64,000 nucleotides of DNA from Lepiota brunneoincarnata (lineage: Eukaryota > Basidiomycota > Agaricomycetes > Agaricales > Agaricaceae). The notes beneath the pieces were generated by a model. That model made no database searches. It had not been told where the DNA came from and was given only the letters and a program-made list of their open reading frames with translations. Positions 33,251-45,069 of the stretch are shown one piece after another; the first letter of the stretch is position 1, and every line of letters starts with the position of its first letter. The stretch lies in NCBI GenBank assembly GCA_023014365.1, contig JAEBUN010000040.1:62001-126000 (forward strand), written 5' to 3'. The translations under genes were made by a program, and so were the position numbers.

Positions 33251-36200
33251 TTAATCCACCTGGATCTCCATATCAGGGCTTCGATCTACAATGGCCCATG
33301 CACCCCTGTCTAATATCCTTCCAACAACACACTGCACTGTACTTAGATCGACAACTTCATCAACACCACAATCCTTATTACTGTAATAATAAATGCCACT
33401 CTTCTGTGTTGCCTTGACACCACGAATAAGTGCCAGAATAACGGTCGTTGGCATGGCTAAGTCGAGTTGTGGTGCAGACGGGAGTTCCAGAACTAGGATA
33501 CACTTTAGTTGGCCAAAGAAATCACATGGCCTGAATTCTGGTGTTCTTCTCTTTTGGTGAGCATGCCGATCCACAAGTTGAGTATACTGGAATGAAGAAC
33601 ATTCAGATACCATATGCAGGAAGGGGCATAGCACTCAACTTGCACAAAGGATGCATCCCAACTGTCCTCTCTCTTCCCAACTAAGTCACGGGCAATCATG
33701 AGATCACCTCCTTCAAGACGAGTTACTCTGCCATACTGGACGACGGGCTGATCTTGTTTTATGACGGATTGAATAGCTTGCTTTGTGACATCAAAGCATG
33801 TCGCTAAAGAAGCTAGAACTTTGTTATATATGGGTGGGGGGAGGGCCTCACACCGTTGTGGGGTGGAAAACATGTAGAGGGGGTCTGTTTGCAAGCAAGT
33901 GATTAAGCGACAACGACAAGATGACAGGTTGAACATACATAAATCATGAACAATTTGGTCCGCTTTCTTCTTGTCAGGATCCAAAGATAGCACTTTGTAA
34001 AGATCATATAATAATCGTATTTGATCTAGTTGTGCAGTCGCCGCAACAAAGGTGTTGATGGATTCGTAAGGGTAGCGTCTACTTCTGATCAATGGAAGCA
34101 GAGTGTTACAATGACGCTCCATAGGAAATGCCCAATATGTCCAGACAGGACCCGCCACCTGGATACCCCATGCAATATGAAGAATGGCATGGAGGGTCAG
34201 AGGACAAGCGGAGAGTCGAACAGGGTCATTTTGATAGTATAGCCTACATTGATTTAAGTATAAGAGCACAACGTAGAAGGCAGATACTCACTTTTCATAC
34301 ATCTGAACCCAAGACTTGAAACCCTCATCAATCTGTTTCAAGTTCTCTTCCATGAGCTCAAACAACAAGCAGAGCTTCAAAAGTTCGACAAGCTGCATGA
34401 AGTGGTCATAGTACTTCACGTTTGTGAACCTGCCACGAAGCACAACTGGAGCAATATAAAGTGTCCAAATGGCATACATCTCGGCAGTCATTTGTGACCG
34501 TTTAGTTGCAATGTTGGGTACTGAAGCTCCAAAAGCTGCTGGAATTGTTGCGCCACATGCTGCCGTAGCTGCGCTGATTTCATTCCAGATTTGCGTTGCA
34601 ATAGCATAGCCTTTGCCCTGGTGATCTAGGTCCTTGAACTCACAAGTCCAGAACAGAATGAGGTTAGGGATCAAATTTTCCCAAATGAGGTGCATGAAGT
34701 CAAATGGGAATGAAGATGGGAATGAGAGCGAGGATATGGTACTGAGGATCGGTATCCCTTTGATGCCATATCGTTTGGCGAGTTCCTCATGTATGGTGTT
34801 ACTGGGGGCCATTTCCACAGCGCGGGCTTGCTCTAAAAACTCCTTGTGAGTGCGAATGGGGAGGTCGGACAGGTTGTATTGAAGGGGATTTGCTTCGGGA
34901 AGCTTATCTCGTCAAAGAGGGACGTAGTAAGTGTGAGAGTGTGAGCGTATCCCTTTGATGTTGCAGATATGGCATGGACTAATACCATTCTGCCCTTTCA
35001 TGCGTGTGATCAGAGCCATGGCCGGAATGTCACCAAATGCTATGATGAGATAGGCATGAAGCGAGAATAACAATTGACTGATGGTGTCGAAAGCTTTGAC
35101 GCCTATTTCGAGCTGAATGAGTTCTTGAGCAAGTGGCCAGCAGAACAAATCCCAATCCCAAGGCTTTTTTGGACCTGGGACTGTACCAACATGAATGTGG
35201 TAATGTTTCTGAAAACGTATTTCGGGGGGTAGATTGTAATTGATGAGGAGGATGGGCCAGCATGTCTTATCATGCTGTTTGAATGGAGCGAAGCCATCCG
35301 TTGAAAGACTGAGGGCGATGTCGCACTCATCGGAGAAAAAGAACATGGGATGACTTGTGTCAGGGATGAGAGTATTGAGCAAGGACTGATAATGGGAACC
35401 ATCGAATATGTCCTTAATGATGCCGGACTTGTGAATGTGTTCACCCCGATAACGTATCTTTTTCGCGTGTGTGGGGTTTGCTGACATAGCTTGTAGGCGA
35501 GGGATGAGGTGAAGGTACCTGAATGTCTTGCGTGGCTTTCCATTAGTTGTGTATCGCAATTCCTTGCAGTTGGGGCATTCAGTGAGGTCTTCATATGGCC
35601 TGACAAAGCAAACACAGCTGTTTATACAACAGCTGTATCGTATGGGCTGAAATCCAGACAGGGATCGAATGCGCTTCTTGGTCATTTTCAGGCTGACCTG
35701 ATTGCTGCCTGGAAAAGCTTTACAGAGTTGACTAAAGGTGCGCTCAGTTATGTGGTCCTCCACCTTGAGCATATAGCTATGAAGCAGATTAAGGTCCGAA
35801 TCCCCCAAAGCATTTGCATCTGAAGTATTGTTAGCGAGGCAGGTGATTCATGAAGCGAGGACAAACCTGTGGATGCGGACGCCACTTCATGCTCGAATTT
35901 TTCACCAAGCATGTCCCAAGAGGAAATGCCAGCTACCTCAGACCCCGTGAACAAACCGTCATCTTCGTCAACCTTGCTGTCTTCATCGTTCTCACAGGTT
36001 TCATCACTCTCGCAGGCTTCATCGCTCTCGCAGGCTTCATCACTCTCGCAGGCCTCAGGCTGGGAAGCTTCAGGCTCAGCTCTGGCAGCACCACCAAATC
36101 CCTCGTCTTCACTGTCGGTATCATTCCTATAGGCAGGCCCAGAACCATCATCTCGCAGGTGGCCATTTCCCCATCGCTGCTCCATCACGCGCCTGATTCT

Positions 36201-36605
36201 ATCCACAAACCTGTCTGACCGGCGCGTAGATGGCAATATATCGGGGAAGTTATTGTCATGATTTTGTTCTAGTGCAGGGAGGGGTTCTGTGAGGTCCATA
36301 TCGGCTTGAGAGGTAGGAAATTTCTCAGGAGGTTGGTACACCTCGGGTTGGGCTGCCTTAATCCGCTTGCGGCTGCCATCCTGGTCAGAAATGGATTGCA
36401 ACCGCTTTTTGGAGTCTCTCTTCCGGTGGTCCTGAGGCGGAATTTGGGAATGTCGGAGATTGGGGGGGAAGGAAGTGTGTCCCAGCCGTTCTTGCTCTGC
36501 CAGGACACTCGCTCTGAGTGATGTCTTTCCATGGCCATTCAAATGGTTTCGTTTCGTAGCATGTGTTACAAGCAGGCCCCAACCGCAGGTGCAGAGGACA
36601 GACAT
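33251..36605 (-). pseudogene. Tnp2-type CACTA transposase
   Basis: The gene starts at ATG 36605 with a Cys/His-rich N-terminus (CTCGWGLLVTH...NHLNGHG). An acidic region with a repeated ACESDE unit follows. An intron lies at about 35870-35823. Tnp2 signatures follow: CPNCKELRY, then LIPRLQAM, DECDIALSLSTDGFAPF, CWPILLINYNLPPE and PGPKKPWDWDLFCWPLAQEL, then GISPCHICNIKGI. After TGA at 34914-34912 the same frame goes on to 34288, then a GTGAGT intron, then YYQNDPVRLSACPLTLHAIL ... GPVWTYWAFPMERHC ... RRYPYESI. A frameshift near 33630 separates the C-terminal part ending at 33251. It is a DDE-type cut-and-paste transposase by family knowledge. One nonsense codon and one frameshift imply it is inactive. 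Confidence 0.82.
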
Positions 36606-37392
36606 GGTCAGAGTAGAGAGACAAAAAGCACGATAGCACAGCCCGGTGGACTTTCTCTGCCGATGCGGAATAACTCATACAGGGATGCGTGAGACATTTT
36701 AACAAGCATATATTACTCATTGCAAGGAGCACTTCTACAGAATGGGAGGGTGTGGATAAGGAATCGGTATGTGAAGGTAGGATGTCTGGCCTAAGATCCT
36801 CAGACAGTACCCAAGAGGTGTCGCAGTAATGAGCCTCTGTGCTTACATCTGAGGAGATCCTCAGATGGTAGTCACAGATTGGTGTCTAGCTTCTATGACG
36901 GAGTAACATCTGTGCTGAGTGTCAGTATATGAGAGTTTGACCTTCGTAATACTCACCTCGTCCATTAAACAGGTTCCAGGCGGTTAAGCATGACAGAGAT
37001 GACGGTGGAAAGCAACGCGTGAAGGAAATGGGCTGATTGATTATGGTCACCTGACCCTTTTTTCCCACGCCCTCTAAGCATCCTTGTCCTGAGAAATGAA
37101 TGGAACAAGAGATGCGATGTCCCTGATCCATAGATGATGGGACAGGGGGTGACCATAGAACTAGGAGGAACAGCTTTACGGGTGTATAGGTCAGGCCGTT
37201 GGCTTCGGCGTGTGTGTAACATCACCGACTATTCAAGACACTCATTCAACTTGCCTGGTGGAGATTAAACATATATATTGACTTGTGATTCCAGCTACTT
37301 CAGTATTTACATGACACTATTCCAGCAAAAAAAAAAAGACGAATCTACCGATGGGCACTAGGGGGACCGAACTTGTTGATAAATTCCCTGGA
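36606..37392. promoter_or_regulatory. CACTA spacer with GATCCTCAGA motifs
   Basis: About 790 bp between the two large minus-strand genes; the natural place for the transposase promoter. It contains AAGATCCTCAGACAG near 36796 and GAGGAGATCCTCAGA near 36852, matching the cluster at 40120-40240. No convincing gene. Confidence 0.45.
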
Positions 37393-40097
37393 TCATTCTT
37401 CGAGGACTTTCATTGCTCTTTGTCCTTCAGGGGCACCTCTCAGCCGCTGGTGCCAAATTGATGGGGTCCAAGGAAATCCCATCTTCTCATCCTCGCAGGC
37501 TCCTGTCACACAGGCCACTTGTCTGTTGTAGAGATCGTCCATCTGGTCAGACCAACGTCCCAAATCTTCACCTGATCCCTTGTAAAGGTGTGTCAAGGGA
37601 AACCATGACACTTTTCTTTTGTCCTCGCCTCGACCTGAAGATCACAGTCAGTGGCACATTAAATATGAATGGAATAAGAACTCAGACCTGTGTATGAGAC
37701 ATATAACCCACAGATTACGTCTAACTCATCCTGGCTTAATTCGTCATCCAAAAACTCATTCCCTGCCGCATCCATAACAGAATACATGGGCGAACCATCA
37801 TGATATTTGCCTGATGGGCCAGATAGGGTATCCTGTATACCAATGGTGTCAAGGGCGATGTGACGAATGAAGCCCCCACGCAACAATGCTGCTCGACCAC
37901 GATACTGCTTCAGAATGATCTGACACTGCTGATGGTAGAATTCATAGTCCATCGTAGTGAACTTGTGGTCTAGCAGATGAAGCGGGACTGATACTGGTCG
38001 AGGCAGCACTCCTGTGGGAAGGGCCCTGAGGGAAGCGGCAGATTGAAGCGTGTGGAAACGTGTCCCAGCCATTACCAACTCCAGCACCATGTCTTTCTCC
38101 TTAATGTCGCTCGCCATCCTGCAAATGGAAAGAGCAGCTGTTGCAGTATACACAGCAAGTTTCCAGGGCACAGTGGACTCTGATCTGAAATCAAACATGT
38201 ACATCTGATCAGTTGAGTTGGCTACAACTCGAATGAATGTCAACCGGCATGAGTTTATCAAGGTGTGAGGATTGGGGTCAGCTAAGTCCCACTCTTGGAT
38301 ACGTGGCTGTGGGGGAAGCTTCTCGGAAAAACAGGCAAGAAACTTTAAACATCTTTGACCCAATGGTGTGGGGAAAAACAGACTCTCCAAAGGTGTCCAT
38401 GTAATCCCCAAAGTGTGAATCAAGCTCCTCCCATTCACAGGTCCAACCACGGCATCGTTCTCACTCAGGTCTGCAGGGACTGTGAAGCCGAACTGGGTAT
38501 AAAGGATCTCCAAAGTCGCACACCGCAAATTGTCGGCTACAAATTGGTCACTGTCTGCCAGATGTGTTGATACAGGAGTGAGTTGTGTAGACTGCTCAAC
38601 TTCCAGCACCTCCCCCCAAGGAATTTCGGCTGTGCTCACAGGAGCCTGACTTTGGTCTCCCCCCCTCTGAAGCATCTCAACTGGGCTCACAGCAATCTCC
38701 TGGATTTCATGCGTGTCTTCGTTGTCACTATCCTCCTTATCCTTCCCCCACTCTGTGCAACAGTGCCACTCATTGAAAACAGCGTCATATCGTTTCTGCT
38801 CTGGGCTGTATTCCGCAAGTGTACTCTCTCATTCATCTCTCCTCACAAGTTGTCATGTAAACTTGGTGGGATCATCAAAATCCCAATCCCAGACAAAGAC
38901 AGGTGCACTAGTAGTGGGTGGGTTCCTCTCTCGGTTCTCCCATTTTTGACGATCTAGTGGAGTTCCTCTTTCTTTATGCTTAGCAACAGCGGCTGCACGT
39001 TCTTGGAAGAATGGTTCCCAAATATTTCTCCCGGACTTGGTGCGCTCCATTCTCACCGTTCCTCCCTTGGAGAGGTACACACGAGCGTCCGGTAAGCTTC
39101 CATCTGTGGGCTCATCAATTTCCATATTGTAATTGTCATCTGGTGGTTGTGGTTGGAAAGAGTCTGATTCCCATGGCATAAACTCATCACCGGTGTCAAT
39201 GTCAGAAAATGGGAGTGGCCATTCACGGGGTACATCAGAAAATGCGACGAGCGGCCGGTGGTCAGTAGCAGGGAAGTGAGGTGGTCTTGCAATCCAAGTG
39301 GTCGCCAGCTGAAGTTCATGGGCACTTGGTGCAGGATATGAGGGATCCGTTGTAAGACTCCAACAGTACCATACAGGGACACCGATATTCACGAAATATG
39401 CAGGACTTAGCTGCGATAGCTAGGGCGGGAGATAGAGAATCACGCCTGCTCGGTTTATATCCCAGTATCTCTGCAACAGAGGTGCCATCCAGAGGCTATC
39501 GAGCAGCGCCTGATTGAACTTGCGTGCCATTGCGACCTGAACAACCCATTTTGTGGGTGTGATTCCCTCATGATAGCCAGGGTCAACAATCTTGTGGATT
39601 TGCCAGTGAAGTAAGCCTAGCCAAATACTAAACCAGTCACGTGCTTTGGTAGCGAGATGCCGTGCGCACGATTCCATGCCATGTTTTTCGTGATACCCAA
39701 AACTAGAAGGGGCAAACGGACAAACAAAACTCAGGCCATTCTCAGCCTTCAGAATTCCTATGACCTCATCCAGACTCTTCTTGATCGCTAGCCACTGCGA
39801 AACAACCTGTTCTGGCAAGCTGAATCCATCTGGGTTTGTGTGGGTAAATTTCTGTGGGATATGAGCCAGCGACTCTACCAATACACCGCTGTAAGCCACG
39901 GGCATGGTGGGGACGCAGCTCAACCACTCTGTTTGTGCAGTCCACCATTGTGGTTGCTGGAAATTGTCAGCTGTCGAGGTACCTAGCACAAATGTACAAA
40001 AGCCCTCATATGTATTATCCTCCACCAGTGTGAGGTCGCGCTGGCTGTTGGGTGAATAGAAGGTGTCACCATTCACGATGGTGACTCGTCCTGACAT
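37393..40097 (-). pseudogene. large CACTA companion gene, unknown function
   Basis: The start ATG is at 40097 (MSGRVTIVNGDTFYSPNS). The frame runs to TAG at 39422-39420, continues in the same phase (VNIGVPVWYCWS) to 38853, and changes frame near 38870 (TLAEYSPEQKRYDAVFNEW). It then runs through 38690-37680 (WGEVLEVEQ ... SCRLTFIRVVAN ... PVPLHLLDHK-like text) to a GTCTGA-donor intron and a last exon ending KVLEE at 37393. No named domain was recognised; there are no transmembrane segments. The long, Trp-rich soluble protein sits just upstream of the transposase on the same strand. One in-frame stop and one frameshift suggest decay. From memory, similar hypothetical proteins accompany Agaricomycete transposons; a search would confirm. 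Confidence 0.6.
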
Positions 40098-40119
40098 GAT
40101 GGATATCCTGCCAGACAAT

Positions 40120-40250
40120 GTCCAAGGAGATCCTCAGACAAACGCTGGTAGAAATATTTCAAACTCTTCATCCAGGGAGATCCTCAGACGAAAGCTCTGG
40201 TGTTGACTTGAACCGCACGTCCGAGGAGATCCTCAGACAAGGGTTCCAAG
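40120..40250. promoter_or_regulatory. cluster of GGAGATCCTCAGAC repeats
   Basis: Three copies of GGAGATCCTCAGAC start near 40129, 40169 and 40214, about 40 bp apart, upstream of the large companion gene. Two related words lie in the other gene spacer (36796, 36852). A second motif, GTCTTTGGATCTCC, occurs near 40551 and 40601. CACTA elements carry short repeats bound by an element-encoded factor; that role is inferred here. Confidence 0.6.
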
Positions 40251-41101
40251 CTTAGGGTGTCAGGTGAAGCGGTGATACCTATTAAGAAATTAGTCAAATA
40301 AAATGAGGAGTGGTTTCTTGACTTATGCTAATGTGTGCCCGCGGTTGCCAACTTGGGGGGAAGCTGTGGTGGTGGTTGCTTGGGACTCTAATGGATCACA
40401 GCATCGATGGATCAGGTACATCACCTGACCTCCAACAAATTTCTCGTCGCGTGATGCTAACGGTGAGTACGCCAACACCTCATCGCTGTAACTTCGACTC
40501 AATCATTGGAACAACCCAACAACCTACACTCGTCTTTAGAGTTGTAGTGGTCTTTGGATCTCCGAAGACCTCTGCTCCTCATTATGGCCTTGGGATGACG
40601 GTCTTTGGATCTCCAAAGATCTTTCTACTCCCCTGGCATGGCTTTGTGACGATGATCTGTATACGCGAAGAGTATGATGCAACAGTATCCCAAGGAAACA
40701 GATCTTGGATTTTTGCACCCCCATACACCATTCTGGCCCGACTCTCAGTACGCTTGTATCATTCTTACGTTTACCTATTTGGTGCAGAAATGCCTACTAT
40801 ATTTCCACATGGAGAAACCGTCTTCTTGGGCAAGGCACGTCCACCTATAATACACAAGGATGTGGCTTCAGATCTATAGTATAATCTGGGAGAGATTGAG
40901 AGAATGCCGAGTGGAGACGACCACAGGCACCTTGTACCCCTGATGTCTTAAGTTGCCTTGACCAGGAGGATTAAGTGTAGCAAGAAGGAACGCTGGAGGA
41001 AGATGGAAACTACATGGCAACATAACTCTCTTGTAAGCCAGATCTGCAGGCTTACACAAACACACCTCAACATACTTGGACTGGTACCGTGATGCCTGCA
41101 C
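40251..41101. other. CACTA interior without a recognised gene
   Basis: An open frame of 184 codons at 40325-40879 (plus strand) has no domain and overlaps the GGATCTCC motifs, so I do not call it a gene. The rest is unassigned. Confidence 0.4.
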
Positions 41102-41412
41102 TGTTAGGGGAAGTAAGAGCACCGGAACCAAGTTGATATTTGGGTGGCGAATACAATCGACACCCACACTACTTATATACATAGAGGCCTGCGCACAGAC
41201 CGGGTAGCCAAACACTACGTAGCTACTAGAACATAACGTACGCAAACAATATACAAACAACGTCAGTCGCACGTGGGTTAGACTCGGGGATGGGGGTGGC
41301 CGAAGGCCGAGGCCGGGCTTAGGCATCGGGCATCGGCTAGAGAGGCCGAGCACGGATACCCAACCACAGACCCCTAGACGTACCTTGCATAAGGGGGTAT
41401 AGTCCCCTTACA
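41102..41412 (-). repeat. KH element LTR, downstream copy
   Basis: 311 bp, nearly identical to 42694-43004. Includes a GGCCGAAGGCCGAGGCC segment and ends in short inverted repeats. Confidence 0.93.
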
Positions 41413-41460
41413 CCAGCCCCCTCTTAAGAGTCGATGACCCGACGACTCGGTTCCTTTGTC

Positions 41461-42612
41461 CTAAGCAGCACGAGCCCAGCGACCATCCACGAGCCGAATG
41501 ACAAGCCCATCCACCAGAAGGGAACGGGCATAGTCGAGACGGGCCGGGTAGGCGACAGGCGGAAGTCCCTGGCCCCAGGTCGAGATGACGCTGTCGACCT
41601 CCATCGGGGTCAAGGCCGGGGTAGGGGTAGCGCTTCCCATCCGGACTGATGGGACTCCGGGAGTAGACGCACCGGAGGGGGTAGAGATGGGCATAGGGGA
41701 GCCGCGCGACGGTTGCCAAGAAACCGCGGGCGAGCGCATAGGGGTGGGAGTAGATGCGGCCGTGCGCATAGTAGTCGATGGGACGCCGGCCGGGGTAGAA
41801 ATCATGGGGGGAGTGGGAGCGACAGAAGAGGCCTGCGAGGAAGACCGTGCACCCGGATGCGCCCAGTCAGGGACCGGGGTAGCAGAGCCGGAGGCAGTGG
41901 GATCCACACGAGCTGGAGCGGGAGCCTGCGCCGCTGCAGGAGCGGACGGTCCGGGGGCCGCTGGGGCGGGGCCGGAAGCCGCCATTGTCTTCTCCTTCTT
42001 CGTCTTTGGAAGGTGGACACGCTTGCGCGCAATCCGCTTACCTAATACCACAAGGGCATCACCGAGTTGCTGCTCGGTCCCCCTGATAGAGACATGGCGC
42101 TCGTCGGCACCATCCGTGGCCACAGAATAGACCCGGAGGTGAGCGCCACTAATGTCGGCGACCTGTTTAAGGCCGCGGCCGCCGCGACCAACCACGTGCC
42201 CACCCATGTCGTCGGCGATGACAAGGGTGGCCTGATAGCGATCGGCCTCGTCGTCCCGTGGGTAGTGAGCCGACAGCGGGAGGGCGGTAGAGGTGCCTCT
42301 TACCGCGGGGTGAGTGGGGCCCGGGCGGTTAGAAGTGCGTGGGACATCCGCGGAGATCCGCGAGCGACCCTTCTGGGTAGTAGCTGCTTGAATGACAGCT
42401 GGAGTAGGACCGGCAGCAGCCGTCGAGGTGCGATCCTCGAGGGTGCGCAGGCGGGATGAGAGCAAACCGATCGAGCGGTTAAGCTTGCCGATCCGGGCCA
42501 GTAAGGCCTGAGTATCCTCACCTGAACGCGAGGGTCCTGCCGAGGCAGGGGCCATTGTCGGTAGGGCGGGCACAGTCGCTTTCTGTTTGCCTGAGGACTT
42601 TCGGCGGGGCAT
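41461..42612 (-). CDS. KH-domain protein, sole gene of an LTR element
   Basis: An uninterrupted single-exon frame of 383 residues from ATG 42612. Residues about 32-61 form a coiled coil (QALLARIGKLNRSIGLLSSR). Residues about 125-195 form a type I KH fold with the nucleic-acid loop G-R-G-G at about 142-145 (GGHVVGRGGRGLKQVADISG) and the closing strand HVSIRGTEQQLGDALVVLG. Residues 205-345 are Pro/Ala/Ser/Thr-rich. The last 40 residues look conserved and folded (ARLDYARSLLVDGLVIRLV). KH domains bind single-stranded RNA or DNA, so a Gag-like RNA-packaging role is a natural inference; a captured host gene is the alternative. Codons are strongly GC-rich compared with the surrounding CACTA genes. 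Confidence 0.85.
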   Translation of the reverse strand: MPRRKSSGKQKATVPALPTMAPASAGPSRSGEDTQALLARIGKLNRSIGLLSSRLRTLEDRTSTAAAGPTPAVIQAATTQKGRSRISADVPRTSNRPGPTHPAVRGTSTALPLSAHYPRDDEADRYQATLVIADDMGGHVVGRGGRGLKQVADISGAHLRVYSVATDGADERHVSIRGTEQQLGDALVVLGKRIARKRVHLPKTKKEKTMAASGPAPAAPGPSAPAAAQAPAPARVDPTASGSATPVPDWAHPGARSSSQASSVAPTPPMISTPAGVPSTTMRTAASTPTPMRSPAVSWQPSRGSPMPISTPSGASTPGVPSVRMGSATPTPALTPMEVDSVISTWGQGLPPVAYPARLDYARSLLVDGLVIRLVDGRWARAA

Positions 42613-42693
42613 ACTAGCGTTAGAGCTGAGAAGACAGGGTAGGTGGGGTGCAGAGGGCTAGATTGGCGAGTCTGCGTAGAGACCCAAATATTC

Positions 42694-43004
42694 TGTTAGG
42701 GGAAGTAAGAGCACCGGAACCAAGTTGATATTTGGGTGGCGAATACAATCAACACCCACACTACTTATATACATAGAGGCCTGCGCACAGACCGGGTAGC
42801 CAAACACTACGTAGCTACTAGAACATAATGTACGCAAACAATATACAAACAACGTCAGTCACACGTGGGTTAGACTTGGGGATGGGGGTGGCCGAAGGCC
42901 GAGGCCGGGCTTAGGCATCGGGCATCGGCTAGAGAGGCCGAGCACGGATACCCAACCACAGACCCCTAGACGTACCTTGCGTAAGGGGGTATAGTCCCCT
43001 TACA
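42694..43004 (-). repeat. KH element LTR, upstream copy
   Basis: 311 bp, the presumed promoter-bearing 5' LTR when read on the minus strand. Followed on its right by the target duplication TGCAC. Confidence 0.93.
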
Positions 43005-43688
43005 TGCACCACTACACTAGCCTGGCTCGATTCACGCTCAACACGACTTACACGTACACGGCTGAACTATACGAGTAACAAGGCATGCATCCAACACAAA
43101 TTTCTTCATTTTTACCATCTCTTTTTGTCTTCCCCCCTCCTTGTAGTTTATTCCGTGCCCTTCCAGTTCCAGTCTAATTGTGGTTGATAAAAACCTTCTC
43201 TGTGCCTCATTTTCTTCTGCCCCACATCTCCGAACATACCTTGGACCAGTAGAATAAAAGTAGGACAGATTGTGTCATGCGAATACTCAGTGAATTATTT
43301 ACTCCACCCTCTCTCACCCCTCTTCTCCCTCTATCTCGCCTTGAGGATTAAAGCCCAGCAACTGATGGACACGGTCGTGCTCGTGTCCCGACTGCCTTCC
43401 CCTCTCCTCAAGGGGATGAAATGCTTACGTAGTGGATATGTGATGACTAGCAAAGCAGACATTGCTGATTGATCGAGACCTTATCTGAAAGTGCCAACTC
43501 TCATTGCGGACTACTGGGCACAATTGGACACATCTGTAACTACATATGCATATCCCTCCCGCTTCTACTGGTCATGATCTTTCCCGCTCAACTTCTTGGA
43601 GACCTTTGTGGGCGACTGTGTTGCCTCATGAATCTTGATGTGGATGGTTATTTTAATCTTTCCAAAGGTTAGCTCCCACAAAACCCTG
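43005..43688. other. CACTA interior without a recognised gene
   Basis: About 680 bp. Short plus-strand open frames at 43272-43472 and 43469-43672 have no domain signature. Confidence 0.4.
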
Positions 43689-44397
43689 CTATGACAATCT
43701 ACTCACTTTTCTTTTCTTGCAAGATTTCCTTCCACCACTTTCCCCCAACCCACGCTTACGACCATTTGTGGATGCTATGCTACCAGCAATGGTACTATTG
43801 CTTCCGTCTGTAGCTGCTGCAGTCTTGGTCGTATCAGCACCTCTTGATTCAGTGATGACTGCATTCCCATGTGTGCTGATACCAGCGTGCCCCCCGTTCA
43901 CGCTTGCGACAGAATGGTCTGGCACCTGCCTGATAACTATGGAGCTTCTCAGCGAAGTGGGGCATTGTAGGTCAAGCTGTCTCACCTTCCGCCTTGGCTG
44001 ACGCGTTTTCGGAGCAGTTGTCTTCTTTCCTTGCGAGCATGGAAACTTGTCCCGATTGTCAGCTATTGCCATGGTAAGTACATTTGGTACTCCTACCATT
44101 TCCACTGGCCTGGGCGATAGCGTTGACATAATTCTTCACAGCCTGCTGGCATAGCTCCGGTAGGTTGGGATGCAGAACTCCTGCCATGTCCCAATGCGCA
44201 AGTTGGTTAGAGCAGTCGCATACCCCAGGCATCCGCTCACGCGATTCAGTCAATGGTTGAGTCTCGATTGAAGGCCCAGGCGACGGTCCACACGATTTGG
44301 TTGATGATTCAGTTTCAGTTGTCGACCCAGGTGACAATATTGAAGCTCCTTGACAAGGACTAGCTCCACGGCTATGTGTGTTGGGTGAAAGGACCAT
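43689..44397 (-). CDS. CACTA companion gene, basic C-terminus, unknown function
   Basis: The frame starts near 44397 (MVLSPNTHSRGASPC) and runs to a likely donor near 44095 (GTAGGAGT). It resumes after an AG near 44063 as DNRDKFPCSQGKK, and ends with a basic nuclear-signal-like tail (GGRKSCKKRKVSRLS). Total about 220 residues, Ser/Thr-rich, with no known domain. It is divergent from the next gene, separated by about 670 bp that may hold both promoters. Confidence 0.4.
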
Positions 44398-45069
44398 TGT
44401 CAGTGATAACTGGATTCACTGACACATCATACTGCTCATTTATATATGCACAAAGGCTCGACAAAGGGCTACCCGGCTTGCTGACTCATGAGACCGGTGG
44501 TATCCATAGCCGGATACACCCCGAGCGACAAACATTGGTGGTAGCAGGATCCAGCACTGCAGTCAAGCTAATGGATTCAATATCGGTGAGTTATTGCCTC
44601 CTAATTCCTTACGTCCTTATTTTATATTAGCCAAAACACATGCTCTTGTTCGCCTCGGATTCTCTCCCACCCTGCTATCCCTTAGGACTTTGATCCACCA
44701 ACAATTCATTGCACCAGGGCACTACAAATGGGAGTACAATGTGTGGCCTGTAGGCATTGGTTATCCATGGATGTTGTCACTGATGCACTGCACCAGGGCA
44801 CCACACACGCGAATTAGACATAATAGATAATAGACTCATTCCGGTACGTCTGACCCATTTTTACCGAGCACGGCTCATGTTCCTGCCTGGTTCCAATGCT
44901 CCCCAGCTCACTGCCGGACAATGACAAGTTCCTTCACCCAAGTGCCCCCTCCACGTACACCGCCAACGTACCTTCAAGAGGTATTCAATTACAAGTTCAG
45001 ATAGGTATTGAAGGATTTCGTGGTCGAACACTGCTTCCTGCAGTTGCTCACACTTTATTCATAGTGCGT

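Larger units (their letters stand above)
41102..43004 (-). mobile_element. 1.9-kb nonautonomous LTR element with a KH-domain gene
   Basis: Two 311-bp LTRs (41102-41412, 42694-43004) with ends TGTTAGGGG ... CCCCTTACA are flanked by an exact 5-bp duplication TGCAC (41097-41101, 43005-43009). The single gene is on the minus strand. On that strand a purine run AAGAGGGGG precedes the downstream LTR, supporting minus orientation. There is no RT, protease or integrase, so mobilisation must depend on another element. The LTRs differ at only a few sites, so the insertion is recent. It lies inside the CACTA element. Confidence 0.93.

Noticed and set aside
35850..36218. Plus-strand frames with repeated LAGFIAL/SSLSQA peptides
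   Set aside because: They are the complement of the acidic ACESDE repeat in the transposase N-terminal exon.
40325..40879. 184-codon plus-strand frame in the CACTA element
   Set aside because: Composition and position give no support; it overlaps repeated GGATCTCC motifs and has no recognisable domain.
41585..42130. Long plus-strand open frames across the KH element
   Set aside because: They are the GC-rich shadow of the minus-strand KH gene, which has the recognisable domain and start.
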